This document shows, piece by piece, positions 23,272 through 37,400 of a DNA stretch of 60,000 nucleotides. The DNA lies in assembly GCF_029227915.1 (NCBI RefSeq), contig NC_079875.1, positions 17,789,001-17,849,000 on the forward strand. The letters are read 5' to 3'. The position numbers were made by a program, and so were the translations under genes. Origin of the DNA: Hydractinia symbiolongicarpus. Taxonomy: Eukaryota > Cnidaria > Hydrozoa > Anthoathecata > Hydractiniidae. How positions within the stretch are numbered: position 1 is the first letter of the stretch; every line of letters begins with the position of its first letter. The notes beneath the pieces were generated by a model, which saw only the letters and a program-made list of their open reading frames with translations, was not told the origin of the DNA and made no database searches.

Positions 23272-25870
23272 TTAAATGTGTTTTTGTGAAAGCGCTTGAT
23301 TGTAAGGTAGTTACGGAAAGTTTACGCTCTTAGGGTTTCCATCCTAACAACTGGCTCTCCTTTTCCCACGGTTGTGGCTATGCTACACCATCACCAGATA
23401 TCAGTATGACGGCAGTAACATGCTTGTTAAAGAGTTTGCAGGCCAATTAGGCAGCTCCAAATGGGGTAACAGCACTAGAGCAACGAAATGGAGACTTAAA
23501 CCTACATTCTTCTTATTTCTAGTAAAATTTCTAGTCAACTAAATCATCTCTTTTGCTGTAATTCTTAGTCACTAAGGAATTTACAACTGCCAAAAGGCTT
23601 CGCGCTATTCTATGTTTTAGTAAAATGTATCTGATCTCGAAAAACTGCAGCTACTATTCGATCTCTATGTTCCAGATCATACGTGCACAATCAATTATTA
23701 TCTTCTCCGCAATTATTTTTACGTGACGCAACCAATACAAGGCAAACGGACGGACGTGTCCGAGACATTAAAATTAGATGTCCGTTAAAAATCACTGCAA
23801 CCGCAAGAAAATACAAAAATCCAGCGGCTTTGACATAAGCAAAAGGTTAAAGAAAGTTTTCTTCCTTTAGGCTTTAAATAAAGAATTTAATGAACCCCGA
23901 TAAGTGACCGCAACTATATAAATTTAAAAATTTATGTTAAGATGTTAAACATCTTTTAGCAATCTTTTAAGAATTACTTAAAAAACCGTCGTTGTCGTCG
24001 TGTAATAAACGTTGTAACTAAGGTAACAACAGTTGAGAACGCTGTAATTTAGGATGGACGTCCTGTAATAATAAATTTCATCTCAAGCCTACCATTTTTT
24101 ATTTCTTCAAAATTTTTCGACTGTGTAGGCTAAATATTTTTTTTCATACGTAAAAAATGTGAAAAGAAAACATTAGTAGAATAAACATAGGAAGAGCCGA
24201 GGCGACCACCCTTATCCCTAGGGTCATAACAAAAAGACAAAAAACCCTGGGGACGAGGGTGCCGAGGCGACGTAACGAAACCTTTCTGTTATTAGACAAC
24301 ACACGGGTTTCCCACACACGTGTGTCACGTGGTAGGTGATGTCATGTCATCAAATTTGTGGTCGCATTATTACTCTTCTAGAATTAAGATATGAAGATCT
24401 TGTTTTTGGATTTGTTGCATTTAAAAAATATTCCCATCACCAATTTTAATGTGTCTGCTAATGCTGTATCTATTACAACTGCTTTGAACCTGTGTCCTAG
24501 GAGAAAGAGTTAAACAAAAATGGCCCTTAAATTGTAATAAAGCACTCCCGTTCTCAGGGCAAACCGGGACAACGTTACAACCAAGTTGGTAAAAAAAGGG
24601 CTTGGGACGTGTAAAACAGCCCGTGCAATCCTCTAAAGAAGTAGGATCCTGGTTACAAAGGTCTTCAACCTTAAACCTTTATCACGAGGGATAAGGGTAA
24701 AATTCCTTAAGAATGAAGTCGGAAAAGATTTAGGCTTTATTACTCAGTTGAATCAAAATGATTTGCATTTCTAGCTTCAAACATTAACACTGACGTAAAA
24801 AGGGCCAGCGAAGGTTTTAGAGTCTGTAGAATCTTAAAAAAAAATATACACGTGTTTTTCATTTATGCACGAGCTCTTGGAATGTATTTTCTGTCATCAT
24901 AATTCACATGTTAATTGTTCTGAACGCAACTAATGGATTATCGTGAAAAATGACACTTATTTTGCTAAGTTTATTACTGTGTCTTGGCGCATCTGTAATT
25001 TCTTTTATCTGTCGTAAATTCGACCACCTGGTTTGTGAACCGCTAGACTGGTTTCTCTGCTTCACGTTTGTCACGAAGGACATCAACCAGCCTAAAGCGC
25101 GGGACTTAGGCTTAATGTTGCTTAAGTTTCAGATGTTGCTTATTTGTCCCTTGTTGTTGTCGTATGGACCTTACTTAACATTCTGTTCCCATTGTTGGTA
25201 TTAAATTTCCCGTTTTTTCTTTTTTTTCTTATATTTTGCTACTTCAGGTTGGAATGATGCTCATCCATTGCTTCGTTCTAGATGCATTAGATGTATATAC
25301 ATTTTTCTCCATAATTCCCTTTATAAAAATTTCAGGATTTTTAAAAAAATGCGAGAGTCGTTTGTTTGTTTGGCGGACAAGTGCTGTCTTTTAAAAATTG
25401 GAAATTTTAAATGCGAATTAGATGCTTTTAGAGAAGTTATGTATTTCTTCTCTTAACAGTGAGGTTTCTGTTAGATAATAGTCACACTACGTAAGACAAG
25501 TAAACGCCTTAGAACGCCGTAAAAGACGGAAAACTCCTGTATGGTTTTAAGATAATGCGGAAATTCAATTTAAGCCAAATTGGAAAACGTTAATTAATTC
25601 CGCATTATTTGCCCTGAGTTCATTCCTTACCTTTTCTCTCGAAGCTGAAAAAAACCTGTAAAAAGTCGTTCCGCATTTACGTATCTTTATTATCTGAAGA
25701 AAGAGTCCTGGGAAGGAGAAAGAGATGGGAGAGTCCAGTGTTTAAAATTAGATTACAAAATTATAAATTTGTGAATGTGTATCTTCATATTTACATAAGT
25801 GTTCTATACAACAGAATCTGAAAACATCTTTTTTTTATTATTTACAATGTTTTTGTCGAAACTCGACACG
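23272..25870. other. Non-coding 3' flank of Brachyury
   Basis: Contains the hairpin at 24207-24275. A hydrophobic 84-codon frame at 24950-25204 has no recognisable domain and no supporting splice or start context, so it is not called. Several motifs rich in CACGTG/CGTG (24300-24350) are visible but not interpretable. Confidence 0.45.
24207..24275. repeat. Hairpin repeat flanked by an 11-bp direct repeat
   Basis: Imperfect inverted arms ACCCTTATCCCTAGGGT and ACCCTGGGGACGAGGGT lie around a loop of As. They are flanked by direct repeats GCCGAGGCGAC, which could be a long target-site duplication. The arms belong to the same CCTCGTCCCCAGGG family as 33721. Confidence 0.55.
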
Positions 25871-28485
25871 TCACCTACTGGAATGACGTAATTCAATATG
25901 TCCGTGCCGGTGATGAACATTAGACGCTTCAAGTTTTATTCTTAGTTGTTCATGATACGACAACACGTCACTTCTAACTAGTGTCGGCGGCGAATGACGA
26001 TGCGTGATAGGTGGGCTTATCGAATGTCGGTGTAAATCGTCGTCCCCGTATTTGAAGTGTGTGGGCGAATATCTTGAGCATGCCGATGAAGGCGTTTTTG
26101 TTGGTGACGGAATTTCGTAAGTTTGACGTACATATGACGGATGACCTACAAAAGAAAAGAATTACAATATAAAGTCAAAAAACTTATAGTGGAATAAGCA
26201 TATCATTTCTAAAAAACATTCTAGTATCAGAAGGTACTTACATATCGAGAGAGATTGTCTATGTGCAGGGTTGTTTGATCGTGCGTACGGATGATGTCTC
26301 ATCATAATCTTATCGCATCCGCTGAGGTAATGTGGTGACGCAATAGGTGATAGTGGATGATGCGCATGCGTTGTGAAACCATAGGTCAGCGGTAATCTTG
26401 TTGTCGTACAGCAACTACACAAACCTCGGCGTTCGATGAACTCTCTGTGATCATTTCTTTCTTTTGCGTCAAGGAATGCTTTCGCAAAAGGATTATAACG
26501 AATTTTCAAATTAGTTATCTAAACCAGAATTAAGATCAAAATTAAACAAATAAACATATTCCTGTTATAAAGGCTTTTTTAGCAAGCGCTTATCCTATAA
26601 ATCCCAGATAATTCTCATGAACAAGAAACCTGCTAAATCGCGGTAGCTTTTTGTGTGGAGGAAACGAGTAATCTCATATATTGCTTCATAAAGTTTTAAG
26701 AAAAAAAAAGAGCCCACCTCTTCGTTCTGATAAGCAGTTACGGCGATAAATTCTGTTTCTGTGAAAGAATGCGTTGAAACCACCTTTTCACCACTGCCAA
26801 CTTTTACAATGTGAATCCGCGGTTTGTATTTGTGTAGCGAATTTAACATAAGCTAAAAAGAAAAAGAAAAAAAAATTAAAAAAATGTCTAACTTTGATGA
26901 AAAAAATAAATCTTTAAAATTTTTTAATTACCACTTGTCCATTGGTCGTTTCTTTATTGGTTAGTTTCACTTTGGAGAAAACTATTGGGCTTTTCATCCA
27001 ATGCGTCCCAAAATTCGGGGAATCGGGGTGTACGTACACTTTACTTGGTGGCGTTGGTTCTGGTTTTCCAGCATGAGACCATTCGCCGTTCACATATTTC
27101 CAGCGATGTTCGTCCACTGGTGTAAAATCCAACATAATCGAATACATAGCTTGCGGTTCCAGCCCACTTACACCGGATTTTAAAACGGGAAACATCCGTC
27201 TATAAAAACAAGAGATAAAATTGCATTTTCGGTGTTTAAAAGTTAAAAGGAAAAAAAGAGGAAGTTGGAACTCTGTTTAAATCTGCATTCAATACTAATA
27301 TACCGGATGCCGAAGATAACAAAGTGACGTTTTATTTGTCGCGAAAACATTTTACTTTGGTCGGCGGCAGTAATAACAGATAGTAATAGCATGAGCCGTG
27401 ATCAATATCTTAAAAACATATTATTTTCTTCTGATATTTCGTAAATGTAACCTATTACAGTTAATTAAACACATTCTAAATATATATTTAATTGTATCTT
27501 TGATGCAGACAAATTTTCCGTGATTATATTTTGAGTATTTTTTATCAAAGTGAGACTGATTAAAAATAGCATTTCTATAGTCTCATTTCAGCTATGCTAA
27601 GCCGCTGTAAATGCAAATATGTTCGTCTTCAAAACGGAAACAGAATTATCGTTACAAAATTAACAACAATTTAGTATTATTAATTTGTTTTTGAAATTGC
27701 GGCTGGAAGTATGTGATGTGCAATTACCTTGCAAAAATTGAGGGACTTTCGGTTATTGTTCAAAGAAAACCAAAAGAAACGACGGAAAAAATGCGTAGTT
27801 TTAATTAAACGTACAGTTATTAATACATTTACGATGCCATTTCTAATTTTATTTATTGTAGCTGTAGAAATTTAAGTTTATATTATCTGTGTACCGCATA
27901 CATGAAAAAAAATTTTCCAAAGTGTTTTCGCGCTAAAAAATTAAAGTCAGACGGTCACCTAGCAGCGTGGTCAATTTCACAGTAAAATATTTACACGGGA
28001 ACTTATCAAATGAGAAATCAAAACACAATTTACAATGCCACATTGAAAAGTAGCATGTGTGAACACGTGAGATTAAGAATTTCGCACCCGCTCCTTTTTC
28101 TCTGCTTTGTTTTCGCATACTGATCACAACAAATTGAAATATTCACTAAGGTGATAAGTAAACCGACTGGTTACTTCTTGCTAAACTCTCCGGTCATATA
28201 CATTTCACACTTTAGCTTATTTTAGCGAACCAAAATATACAAAATGAAAAAAACCACATAGATAAATTTAAAAAAATATTTAAATATAAAGGTAAATCAG
28301 TACATGTTCTACCTTCCATTTTTTGTGACGATCATTTCATTGGTCATACGGTGAAAGCTCCTCCATAGGTCTGCATCTTCGAGAGCCACGCAAAGTTGAG
28401 GATCTTTCGTTAATTTCTCCTTCTTCGTTGTAACACTTTTATCAGTTTCCCTTAGAATGGCGGCCATGGAGAAGTCCGACTTCAT
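25871..28485 (-). CDS. Bra: Brachyury T-box transcription factor (5 exons)
   Basis: Exons (minus strand): 28485-28313, 27199-26935, 26852-26718, 26518-26242, 26145-25871; phases agree at every junction and give 374 aa. The T-domain spans about residues 31-214. Brachyury-type hallmarks are [16 protein letters not shown]-like ([19 protein letters not shown]), [48 protein letters not shown] and [16 protein letters not shown]. Downstream, a histidine/proline-rich C-terminus has CDK...[10 protein letters not shown], resembling the conserved region of vertebrate Brachyury with HRSSPYPSPYAHRNN. As a family, Brachyury binds palindromic T-sites and patterns the blastopore/oral pole. The start is ATG 28485; an AG acceptor at 28528-28529 lies 42 nt upstream. 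Donor 2 is placed at GTGGTA so that GQ-LMLNSL matches the family without an extra residue; using GTAATT instead would add one Val. Hydrozoans have more than one Brachyury paralogue and which one this is was not resolved. Confidence 0.95.
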
Positions 28486-28778
28486 GATAATGATTCTATT
28501 CGCACTCGTTTCCAAAAAAATTTTGTTCTAAAAAAATAACAAAGTAATTATTAAAAAAATAGCAACTGTAAAAGACTTTAACATAATCACACATACGCTG
28601 AGGCCTCTTCCTACCTCTTCCAAGGTCACATGCAAACTGATGAAAAGCCTCCCCGCGGTTGTGTGTTATTAGTTAAAAGGTGCTAAACTTGTATAGAAAG
28701 ACCTGCTACATAAACACAAAATCTTTTATTTATTTATTAATTTTCATACCTTTCTCTTCGCACCCGAAGTTGTACGCA

Positions 28779-28812
28779 ACACTTCACCTCGTATAAGAAT
28801 TGAGGTGTTCAC
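28779..28812. promoter_or_regulatory. Inverted pair of T-box half-site-like motifs upstream of Brachyury
   Basis: About 300 bp upstream of the Brachyury ATG: CTTCACCTC at 28782-28790 faces GAGGTGTTCAC at 28802-28812. The AGGTG core resembles half of the T-site (TCACACCT/AGGTGTGA). An inverted arrangement could allow autoregulation. Motif resemblance only. Confidence 0.3.
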
Positions 28813-31800
28813 GGTAGAAGATCAAATAATCAACTGAAGAACTAATTATGCCTCTCGTCGTTAGATGCTATTTCCGCGAGAACATTACACATCGAAATCA
28901 AAAGCAATCCGAATAGACCAAGCTAGATATAATAACTTCAGATCGTTATGTTATTGTTTGTCCCATTGTTTTCAATGAAATGTCGGTGGCCTTTTATTTG
29001 TACTAAGTAATCACTCTAATTTATTATAGCGGTGTTTTTTAAAAATTTACCGTTTAGCTGGTGAGTGCATTGAAGGGATAATGAAATTCGCACTTTGTAT
29101 CATCTATATACAGCTAAAATAACACACTAACGAGCTTAAAATTATAACACGTGAATGAAAATTAATATTTTAGCTGCCTGACATGGTTTCTATATGCCTC
29201 GCAAAAAACAAACAATGAAAGCGTGTTTCGTTTTCTATGAAAAAGGTGAAAGGAGTTTGGTAACGAGCTTCAGAAACCGTGTGGTGTACTAAGATGAAGA
29301 AATGGTGGTGTTTTTCTAGGTGTGAAGTTGGCAATCACGTGGAAAAAGGGAGTGAGGAATCACCAATAAAGTGTTTGTTTTGTAAACAAAAATACTTATA
29401 ATATGATGATCTTTTTTGGTATAGCATTTCTATACACAACAACACGGGTACTTTTTTGCGCGAGTTATATATTAGAACGCTAAAAACAAGCTCTAGGGAA
29501 ATATTATCCTTCCTTTCTACACTAAGGTACGGTTCTGCAGAAATCTTATTCGTTTATTTTAATTACATTGTAACGAATAGAAACCAGTATTGGTGCTGCT
29601 CCACCGAGAGATTATCACGAATAGTTGTTTGAAAACCAGCGGAGTGTCTGTAGCAAGTGTCGAATTAAATTTTGTTCCGACCGCGAATAGTCGATATAAA
29701 ATATTGTTTCGCTATTTCTGATTTGACATTTTGCCTTTTAAGCTTGTGTTTTTATCATAAGATGGAGGGTTTAGGATAAAAAAGAAGTGCAACTACATAA
29801 AACTTTTATATTGGTAGAAACAAGATATAGTTGCCGAATTGAATAGCGTAGAGAAGTAACGCTAACTTGTGAGAAATTATCGTATTCTATCGAGTTTAAG
29901 CGTATTAAATTTGTTGATGCAAACTTGATGAGTTACGTAAACTTGCTTTTTATAAATAATCTTTTTTAGAATATTAAAAAAGAGAGAGAAAAAAGAAATA
30001 TAAAAGGAAATAGAACTTTTTATTTACAAAGAATTATTAAATTAATGTTCGCATAGTATTAACACGTATGTAATGAAAAAGAAAACAGATCAACAAAAAC
30101 AGAAAAGAATGCTTTGCAGTTAGGCTCAGAAATGTCGGCGACTTTTTCAAAACAATTAATTTATTCAAATTGGCGAGATAATTAACAATAAGCCGAAATA
30201 AAATTTTGTTCTCAGCCGTGGGAATTCAATACACTCTGTAACATTTCACATATGTTAGAATTTATTTGCATTGTGTAACATCTAAAAATTCATTATCTAT
30301 TTATTTTAACAAAGTCGATCAAGATTGTTTCCCAAGGGTTATTTAACGAGAATAAAACCGTTTTATTCGGCGCCTCAAAGAAAATATTTTACATAGGGTC
30401 GCTAATCATTAAAAGATTCAACAACATGCGTGGCTGGTATGTTACAATAATGTGTTTATAAGCCCTGAGGGGGAGATTAACACAATACGCGGGAATTTTT
30501 GCATGGTTTGCGTGCTTATTCAGCAAAAAATAAATAAGTGCGTCCTCAACAACTTCGTCCCTACCTCCCCAATGTATACCTTTTGCGTATAAGCACCCTT
30601 TGATCAGATTTCAGTATTTTTTTTACTTGATCGGAAGAGCGAGCACCAAATTAAGTAATGACCTTACAGGTGTGATTCACACTGGTTAATTTCTCATTTA
30701 CTTTTGCATGACTTTTAATTTTAGGCTTGTTTCACACCAGGTAACTTTTTCACTCAGCTTTGCGCAGATTTTGTCTTGCTAAAATTCTGCTTACCGTGAT
30801 ATAGGACTTATAAATGGTACGTAGCCAGGAAATGAAAAGTTTTAGAAATTTAGAAATATAAAGAATTTATGTTCCTTTCTATATCTTGTTATAAAATAAG
30901 GAAACTTAAATTTTACAATGTCTTGTGAGCTTGTCGAGTGGACAAGAATTTTATCTAGGAAAACAATTTGATTTTGCTTAAACTAAAAGTAGCTAACCGT
31001 TTTCAATATATTGCAGCATTGCAGCAAATTTTTTGTCCAACCTCGTTTCCAGGTTTTCTTTTCATTTTTAAAAGTGAAAGGGAAAGAAGAAATTTTTTGC
31101 GTTTTGTTGTGTTTTGACAACGCTTAGGTTTTGGTTCTGTATGCAGCAAAAAGAAATTAGCACTAAAAAAAAAAGCTTTGGAAACTAGTTTGTTTTCTTA
31201 AACTAGAAAGTGTAAATAAATAAATTTCAATGTACCACTGCATATTGCTATGGCAACATCGGCAAGTTTACAAATTATTTTTAGCACAAACCAAAGTGTA
31301 TAAATGCCGACTTACTTTGACCTCAAAAAGCACCCATTAACAACATATGCACAGAGACTTTGTCGAATTTGCTCCTCTTTAATTCATAATGGCAACCAAT
31401 GGTAACAAATGTGGTCTGTTTGAAGATTACAACATCTTTTAGAACTCGTGAATTACTTATGTGGCTTGGTTTTTCACAGTAACACCGAAACCTTTGAAAG
31501 TGAGAATGTTCATCAACAAAATATGACAAGAATTGAGGTTATTTTAATATTCTATTTGCAAAGAAACTTTCTCGGTTTAGTTTTGTAAAAGAAAGAAAAC
31601 AATCTGGTTATTTATTAAGTGTTAATTGCAAAGTTATTGTGTCTAATTAATGACTAATTGAGGACGTCGCTCGGTTCAATGTAAAGCGTCATGAACTCAG
31701 CATACTTTATAACAATGCGTTCATAATAACACTTAATAAACAAGACATGGAGAATTGGATTACCTCTTTCGATCGTTTTGTCACGGTTAATCAAATTTAT

Positions 31801-33720
31801 AAAATAAATTTTCGTACATTTATTGTAACAAAGGAAACGAAAAATTAGTTTTAATTTAGAAATACATAAACCTATTTTCCTCGTATGTTTTTTTTTTGCA
31901 ATATACTGTTGTATTATATTGTCGAGTGTAAAAAGGAAATTTGTTTAGACACATGGTGCAAATTTAGATTAAAAATTCGATATTGAAGAGACAACAGAAT
32001 TTCTATTTTTAATATTGCACTTTGCATGTTGCAGAGTAGCATCCTGAACAACCTGGTGCTTGTTAGACTTTTTATATTGGGAAGAAACCTTAAAAAAAAA
32101 ATTAACAAAGTTAGTATCTTGGAAATACTCAGCGTCCAGTTTCATTTCCATATTTATTACAACCGATAATACAATCATTTTCAGAGATTTTCGTCTTTTA
32201 TACTTGATTTATGCCATTTTATTACTTTTTTAGAAAGGCAAAAATTCCTGGAAACAAGGATTCTGCTTATCGAGGGTTAGCAATTGTTAAAAGCCGAAAA
32301 AGACGAAGGCACTAGGTGAACTTTTGTAATCTATATAAAAACAAATAAAACTATAGGACTGCAAGCTGATTTCCTGAAATTTATAGCTGGCTGGTCAAAG
32401 TTTGTTAGGTGTAGTATTTCTCGATTTTAGAAACTGCTTAATTCCTACAGACAAGTTTACATTGAAAAGTATTGCTTGCATTTCCGGCAAGAATTTTCTG
32501 GCTTATGAAAAGAGGAAATCAACTACAAACGCTGTAAAGATTGACTCCTCTTAATTTCCTCAAGTCTGATGTTAGAAGTCCTCCCTCCCCTTTCTGCTTG
32601 GTCACATTATGCATTTTATTTTGACGTCGTCATAATCCTATTAAGAAAATAGGACAACAAAAATTGAGGTGACGCCTTCCTTAGAGTTAGTGACGAGCAC
32701 GTACGGAAGCATTTTTAGAAAAGATAAAAATATTTTGTTACTATTTTAAGCAGACTTAATCGTATAGTTTTTAAAGAGGATGTTTACTGTATTCATCTCT
32801 GATTACAATCCGATGCTAAATCGATATCGTCGCATAAATTCGGCAATCTTCTATTAGCAGAGTAGCCATCTTGAAATTTTATATGACGTCATTTCTTGTT
32901 ACAAATAAAAACATGAAAGAGATTCACGTTGTATTATTTCAATAGACGCAAATTTGATTGACATTAAAGTGGAAGTATGAGGTTTCCTACGGCGCTTATT
33001 TCATGTTAGCAGCAAGAATGGGATATTTTTTATCAAGATTCATCGGCACACCTCCCATGACAGTTTCGGTTCAAGCTTTAGCACAGCGCTATATATTGAG
33101 GCCGTAAACGAAGAGCTATCGTTCTGTAAAGAATATAGAAAGTCGGTAGTATTGAAAGTTTAAGAAATCCTGCGAGGGGTATGTGCGAACTTTGTACAAA
33201 AATGTCGGTGAAATGATTAAGATATAAGGTTGAAAAACACTTTTTCTCACAGTGCAAATATTTTTAAGCCGAAAAGACAGACATCAGGTTCTCCTAAAAG
33301 TTAAAACAAGTGCACATTTTACTGGGTTAAAAATAGTTAGTGAACTAGACAAGTGTGCCAGACTATATAACTATATATCGTTTGTGATTATTATCCCTCC
33401 CTATCCGGCAAAGTTTGTCCCTACAAGCTCCTTGCTAGTGCTCAGTCCTGCGCCGTCTGAAAGTTTGTAATGTCCGCATTCATGTTCCAGCGCTCTTCTA
33501 CCAACAAAACAATCTGAATTTAGAAAATGATTGTTTTTCTCACAGTTTCCTGGCAAACACAAAAACAACTACCTTTTTGATAAACATTGGTATTTTGGGC
33601 TGGCTGAAAATCTTGTATAAAAAAGGTTAGAGAGGAGCCTGTAATCCTGAGGCCACTTTTTGCCGCCTTGTAATCATCAGTAGACAGAAAAATTGTTACA
33701 CTCTCAAGTTACAGACACTC

Positions 33721-33774
33721 AACCTCGTCCCCAGGGGTTTTTGACATATAAGCAACAAACCCTGGGGACGAGGA
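33721..33774. repeat. Hairpin repeat, AACCTCGTCCCCAGGG type
   Basis: Arms CCTCGTCCCCAGGG and CCCTGGGGACGAGG are exact reverse complements (14 bp) around a 23-25 base loop. This is the best-preserved member of the family in the window. Confidence 0.8.
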
Positions 33775-34462
33775 TAACACACTCCAATCTTTCTAGATGC
33801 GTACGTTTTGGCTTTAAACATTAAAAACTTATTAATAACTAAATAATATATAGAATCACAATAAACAAATAATAATAACATGTTAAATCAATTATAAGAA
33901 TGATAGCATAAGAAACGAAAATGAAAAACGAAGGTGGTAAAAATATCACAGCTTTGTCAATACAATTAAACACAGTGGACTCCATTTTTAAACGTTACTA
34001 TTGTAGATGTCATGTGAACAATACACGAACAATAACATCAAAGAGAGTGTCAATTTTGACGCTCAAATACCAAACAGAAGTTTTTCTTTAGTGAAGCGAT
34101 TAGCATCGCTTTTTTCGATCATGACAGAACAATGCATCGTATAGTTAAAACCCCATGTTATATCGACCTGGTTTTCACAAAGATGTTTGTGCTATGTTGT
34201 CGTCAGTGATTGTGAATCAGACACGTTTAAATTATAAGCAGCACAAGTTGCCAATCAAAATACTTTATTTGTATGCATTTGATCCTGAGTAGGCCTTTAC
34301 GGGGTACCTATAGTTTGTCTTGCATTGATTGGAAATGATAGGCTACAACCTGCAATATACACGGTTTTAAACGACGTAAAACCTGTTACAGCAAGACGGC
34401 CTTCTATCTTCGTATGCTACGCGTCCTCTGAGTTCTACATGCTATTTCATACTATGAAGCTT

Positions 34463-37400
34463 GATTTTGACTGGTGACTATCGTGAAAGTGCGTGAAACG
34501 ATTTTGTTGAACATATTTTATTTTTATTTCACAATATCTAACCATTTTGCATAGTTTCCACTGACGTTTCACGGTTAAGGTGAAACAACACGTGGATGAC
34601 AAAAACAAAACACGTTACTGTTGAGTAGATAAAGGAAATATGCCCATCGTTATTTTGTGCGTTCCTTAGCACAAAATAAGTTTTAGCAAACCTTGACATA
34701 TGACTATGCACGATAAATCTTCTCGCCTTCAGTCTTAACTAACAAAGATCTTTCCAAAAGCATGAAATATAAGGAGGGTACCATGAAATATTCCAAAGCT
34801 CTCCAGAAATGAGGTAGAAATCACGTTTCAGATGTGGCGTATTAAGAACAAATGCATGTTCTTTGATAAAACTTAAGTATTTTTTTGACGCGTATTTATT
34901 CTGCAAGGTGAGGACCCTGTCGGTATTCTTTTGATCTTTTCTTATTACATGAAATACGAGTTTAAAATCAAGCTATTTAACGGATACTGACCGGTTTTGA
35001 TGTTGTACTGTAAAATACAAAGCCCGAGGTGCCCTTGACCCGTTTTATTACCGGACTGTATCTGGTCTGCAAATAAATATTCATTTGTGAACAAAACAAT
35101 GCTATATTTTAGTTGCTATTCCCAAGACACCAAGAAAAAAAACGCATGTTCGATTTTGATACTTTTCAAATTTAAGATCGTTCGATTTTAAAACTTTGTA
35201 AGTACACAAAAGAAATTCGAATTATTGTTTATGTGAATTGAAACGAAAAGATGGTTTTAAGGGAGCCAATTTTATATTTTTTATGTGCTATCAAATTTTT
35301 TTTTATTTGTTGACGTTTTTATGTTGCTATTCTAATAATGGCTACCTAAACCGGTCAGTGTGGCTTCACACAAAGACCCGTTAAAATAAGCCGCAAACCA
35401 ATCAAATCATCGGATTTTTTCACAATAAGCGGGTTTTAGTATCAGTCAGGTAATAATTCACGTTACAACTAAGCTCAGGTATCTAATCTAGGGAGTTGAA
35501 TATTTACATTTTTCTGCTAAATACGCCCAATCATGGCGTGAGATGATATTTATTTACACTTCGTGATAGAATCTCAAAACAAATGAAACACTATACCAGA
35601 AATTATGCTCTCAAAAATATATAAAGAAATTTGACAGAGCCATGGAATCCCTGTTGCTCACTTAAAATTTCTTTCAATTTTTTTTTTTTGAAATTAAAAA
35701 ATTAAACCTCGTTTACAGGGCATTTTGTATGTGATAAAGTGGGCAACCAATGGCTTTCGGCACCAAACCCTGTTAACAAGGACGACGTTCACGTTGATAA
35801 AAACCAGTCAGCTAGTTTTAAAATCGCATGATTAAAATACTGAAAACTACACTGGTCGGTAATTTATTTGTAAGAACTTGTGAAATACCTTAAAACAAAT
35901 AAAATATTTATATCACCAAATGTTATTAACGTAAAAGAAAACCAATTAATATAAACGAAGCAACAAGTGGATGTTAATACCAAGTGAGCAATGCCGCTTC
36001 ATAACGTAACAAGTCATACCTAATCACTGGGTTGAATTGTTATGGAAGCGAGAATCACATGACTAACTCGGCGCTAATCAAGCGACACAAACTATTACTG
36101 TGCAATGTCAAATAATAGTCTGAACAATGTGCCATGCGCTAAAAAGCAAGGTGGACTTTATAGCCTTAATCCTTTCTTGTATTCTTTCAGCGCTAACAAA
36201 ACTTGTCTTACTAAATTTAAAATTTGACGCAGTAGAAACAAATCTGCAAAAAACAGGACATGTATTGGCTAGGCTTATAAAAAACAAGCGTCTGTTTGAA
36301 TATTTTTCTTAAATATGTACACGTTGACAGATAAGCAAATTACTCATCAGTTGTGATTTCTTGCACAACGTACTGACAACGTTTGTCTACAACAACCCAA
36401 GTCTCAACAAAATATCTTTAATTATACGAATCTTCAATTTCTCGAAGGGAACGTAGTTGAGTTTTCTAACAAACTAATTTCTTCGCCTTGGAAACGAGGC
36501 TTCTATTGATTCAGTGTTTCTTCACGAATTAAATATATCTCGAAAGCTTTTTAATCTTTCTTCGCCACTTTATTTTCACCTTCTTCGCCTGGCGAAGAGT
36601 CAGCCGGACGCTTTAGCTTCGACATCGGTTTTAACGGTTCCACACCAAGAATCTTGTGAAGCTGCCTGAAAGCTTGCAGGCGAAGGGCTTGCTAAAAAAG
36701 CAGTAACTTCAGTTAAAAATCTCCTACTTAATACTTACCATGCAAAGCCAATTCACGACTTTTCGAACATGTAAAAGTTTGACTTCCCCAATAAATTAAC
36801 TTTAAAATTACCTGTGCGGCCGCCGTGACATCTTCCCTTTCTTGCACAGTCAGACAACCGCTTGCGTCAAACTTTTCTTTCTCGCATGGATCCAATAACC
36901 CTCGCCCACCTGACATAAATAACAAAAAAAGAAGCTCTTGATGCCGTGGTTGTGTACTTAAAGGGTAGCGATAGTAAGAAGCAGCTCTTAAAACTCATAC
37001 AAAAGTCAAGCATGACCATACCTGGTAAAAGAATTCCAGAGGCAATCGTCTCCAATACCCGTCGAAAGGCTTCACCAGGACCAAGTGGTTGAAAGCTGCT
37101 AGCCAAGGCTTTTTCACATAAAAGTTCTACTGCCCAATTGTTCAATGGCTTGAATGCAGCAACGCGTTGGCACATGTCCCGCATAATGCGGATCGTGATA
37201 ACGCACGACGATAAGTGATTGGCACGAGCCTGAACAGCGAACACACATGTATTAGAAACTACAACACAGACATCACAATCATCTTTTCCTTAGTCTTACA
37301 CTTGTGACGTTTTTACATCACCTCATAAGTTTGCTTACGGACATTTTTCAAAGGCTTTCTTGTTTCACTGCAGTAAGCGCAGTACCAACCAACACATGAC

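Larger units (their letters stand above)
28528..34462. other. Gene-poor interval upstream of Brachyury
   Basis: About 5.9 kb with no coding exon recognised on either strand and only short chance frames. Probably holds Brachyury promoter and enhancers by position. Contains a hairpin repeat at 33721-33774; CCAACCTCGTTTCCAGG near 31038 may be a broken arm of the same family. Confidence 0.5.

Noticed and set aside
24950-25204. 84-codon hydrophobic open frame
   Set aside because: No family resemblance, no splice or start support, and an antisense frame of similar length overlaps it; typical of chance in AT-rich DNA.
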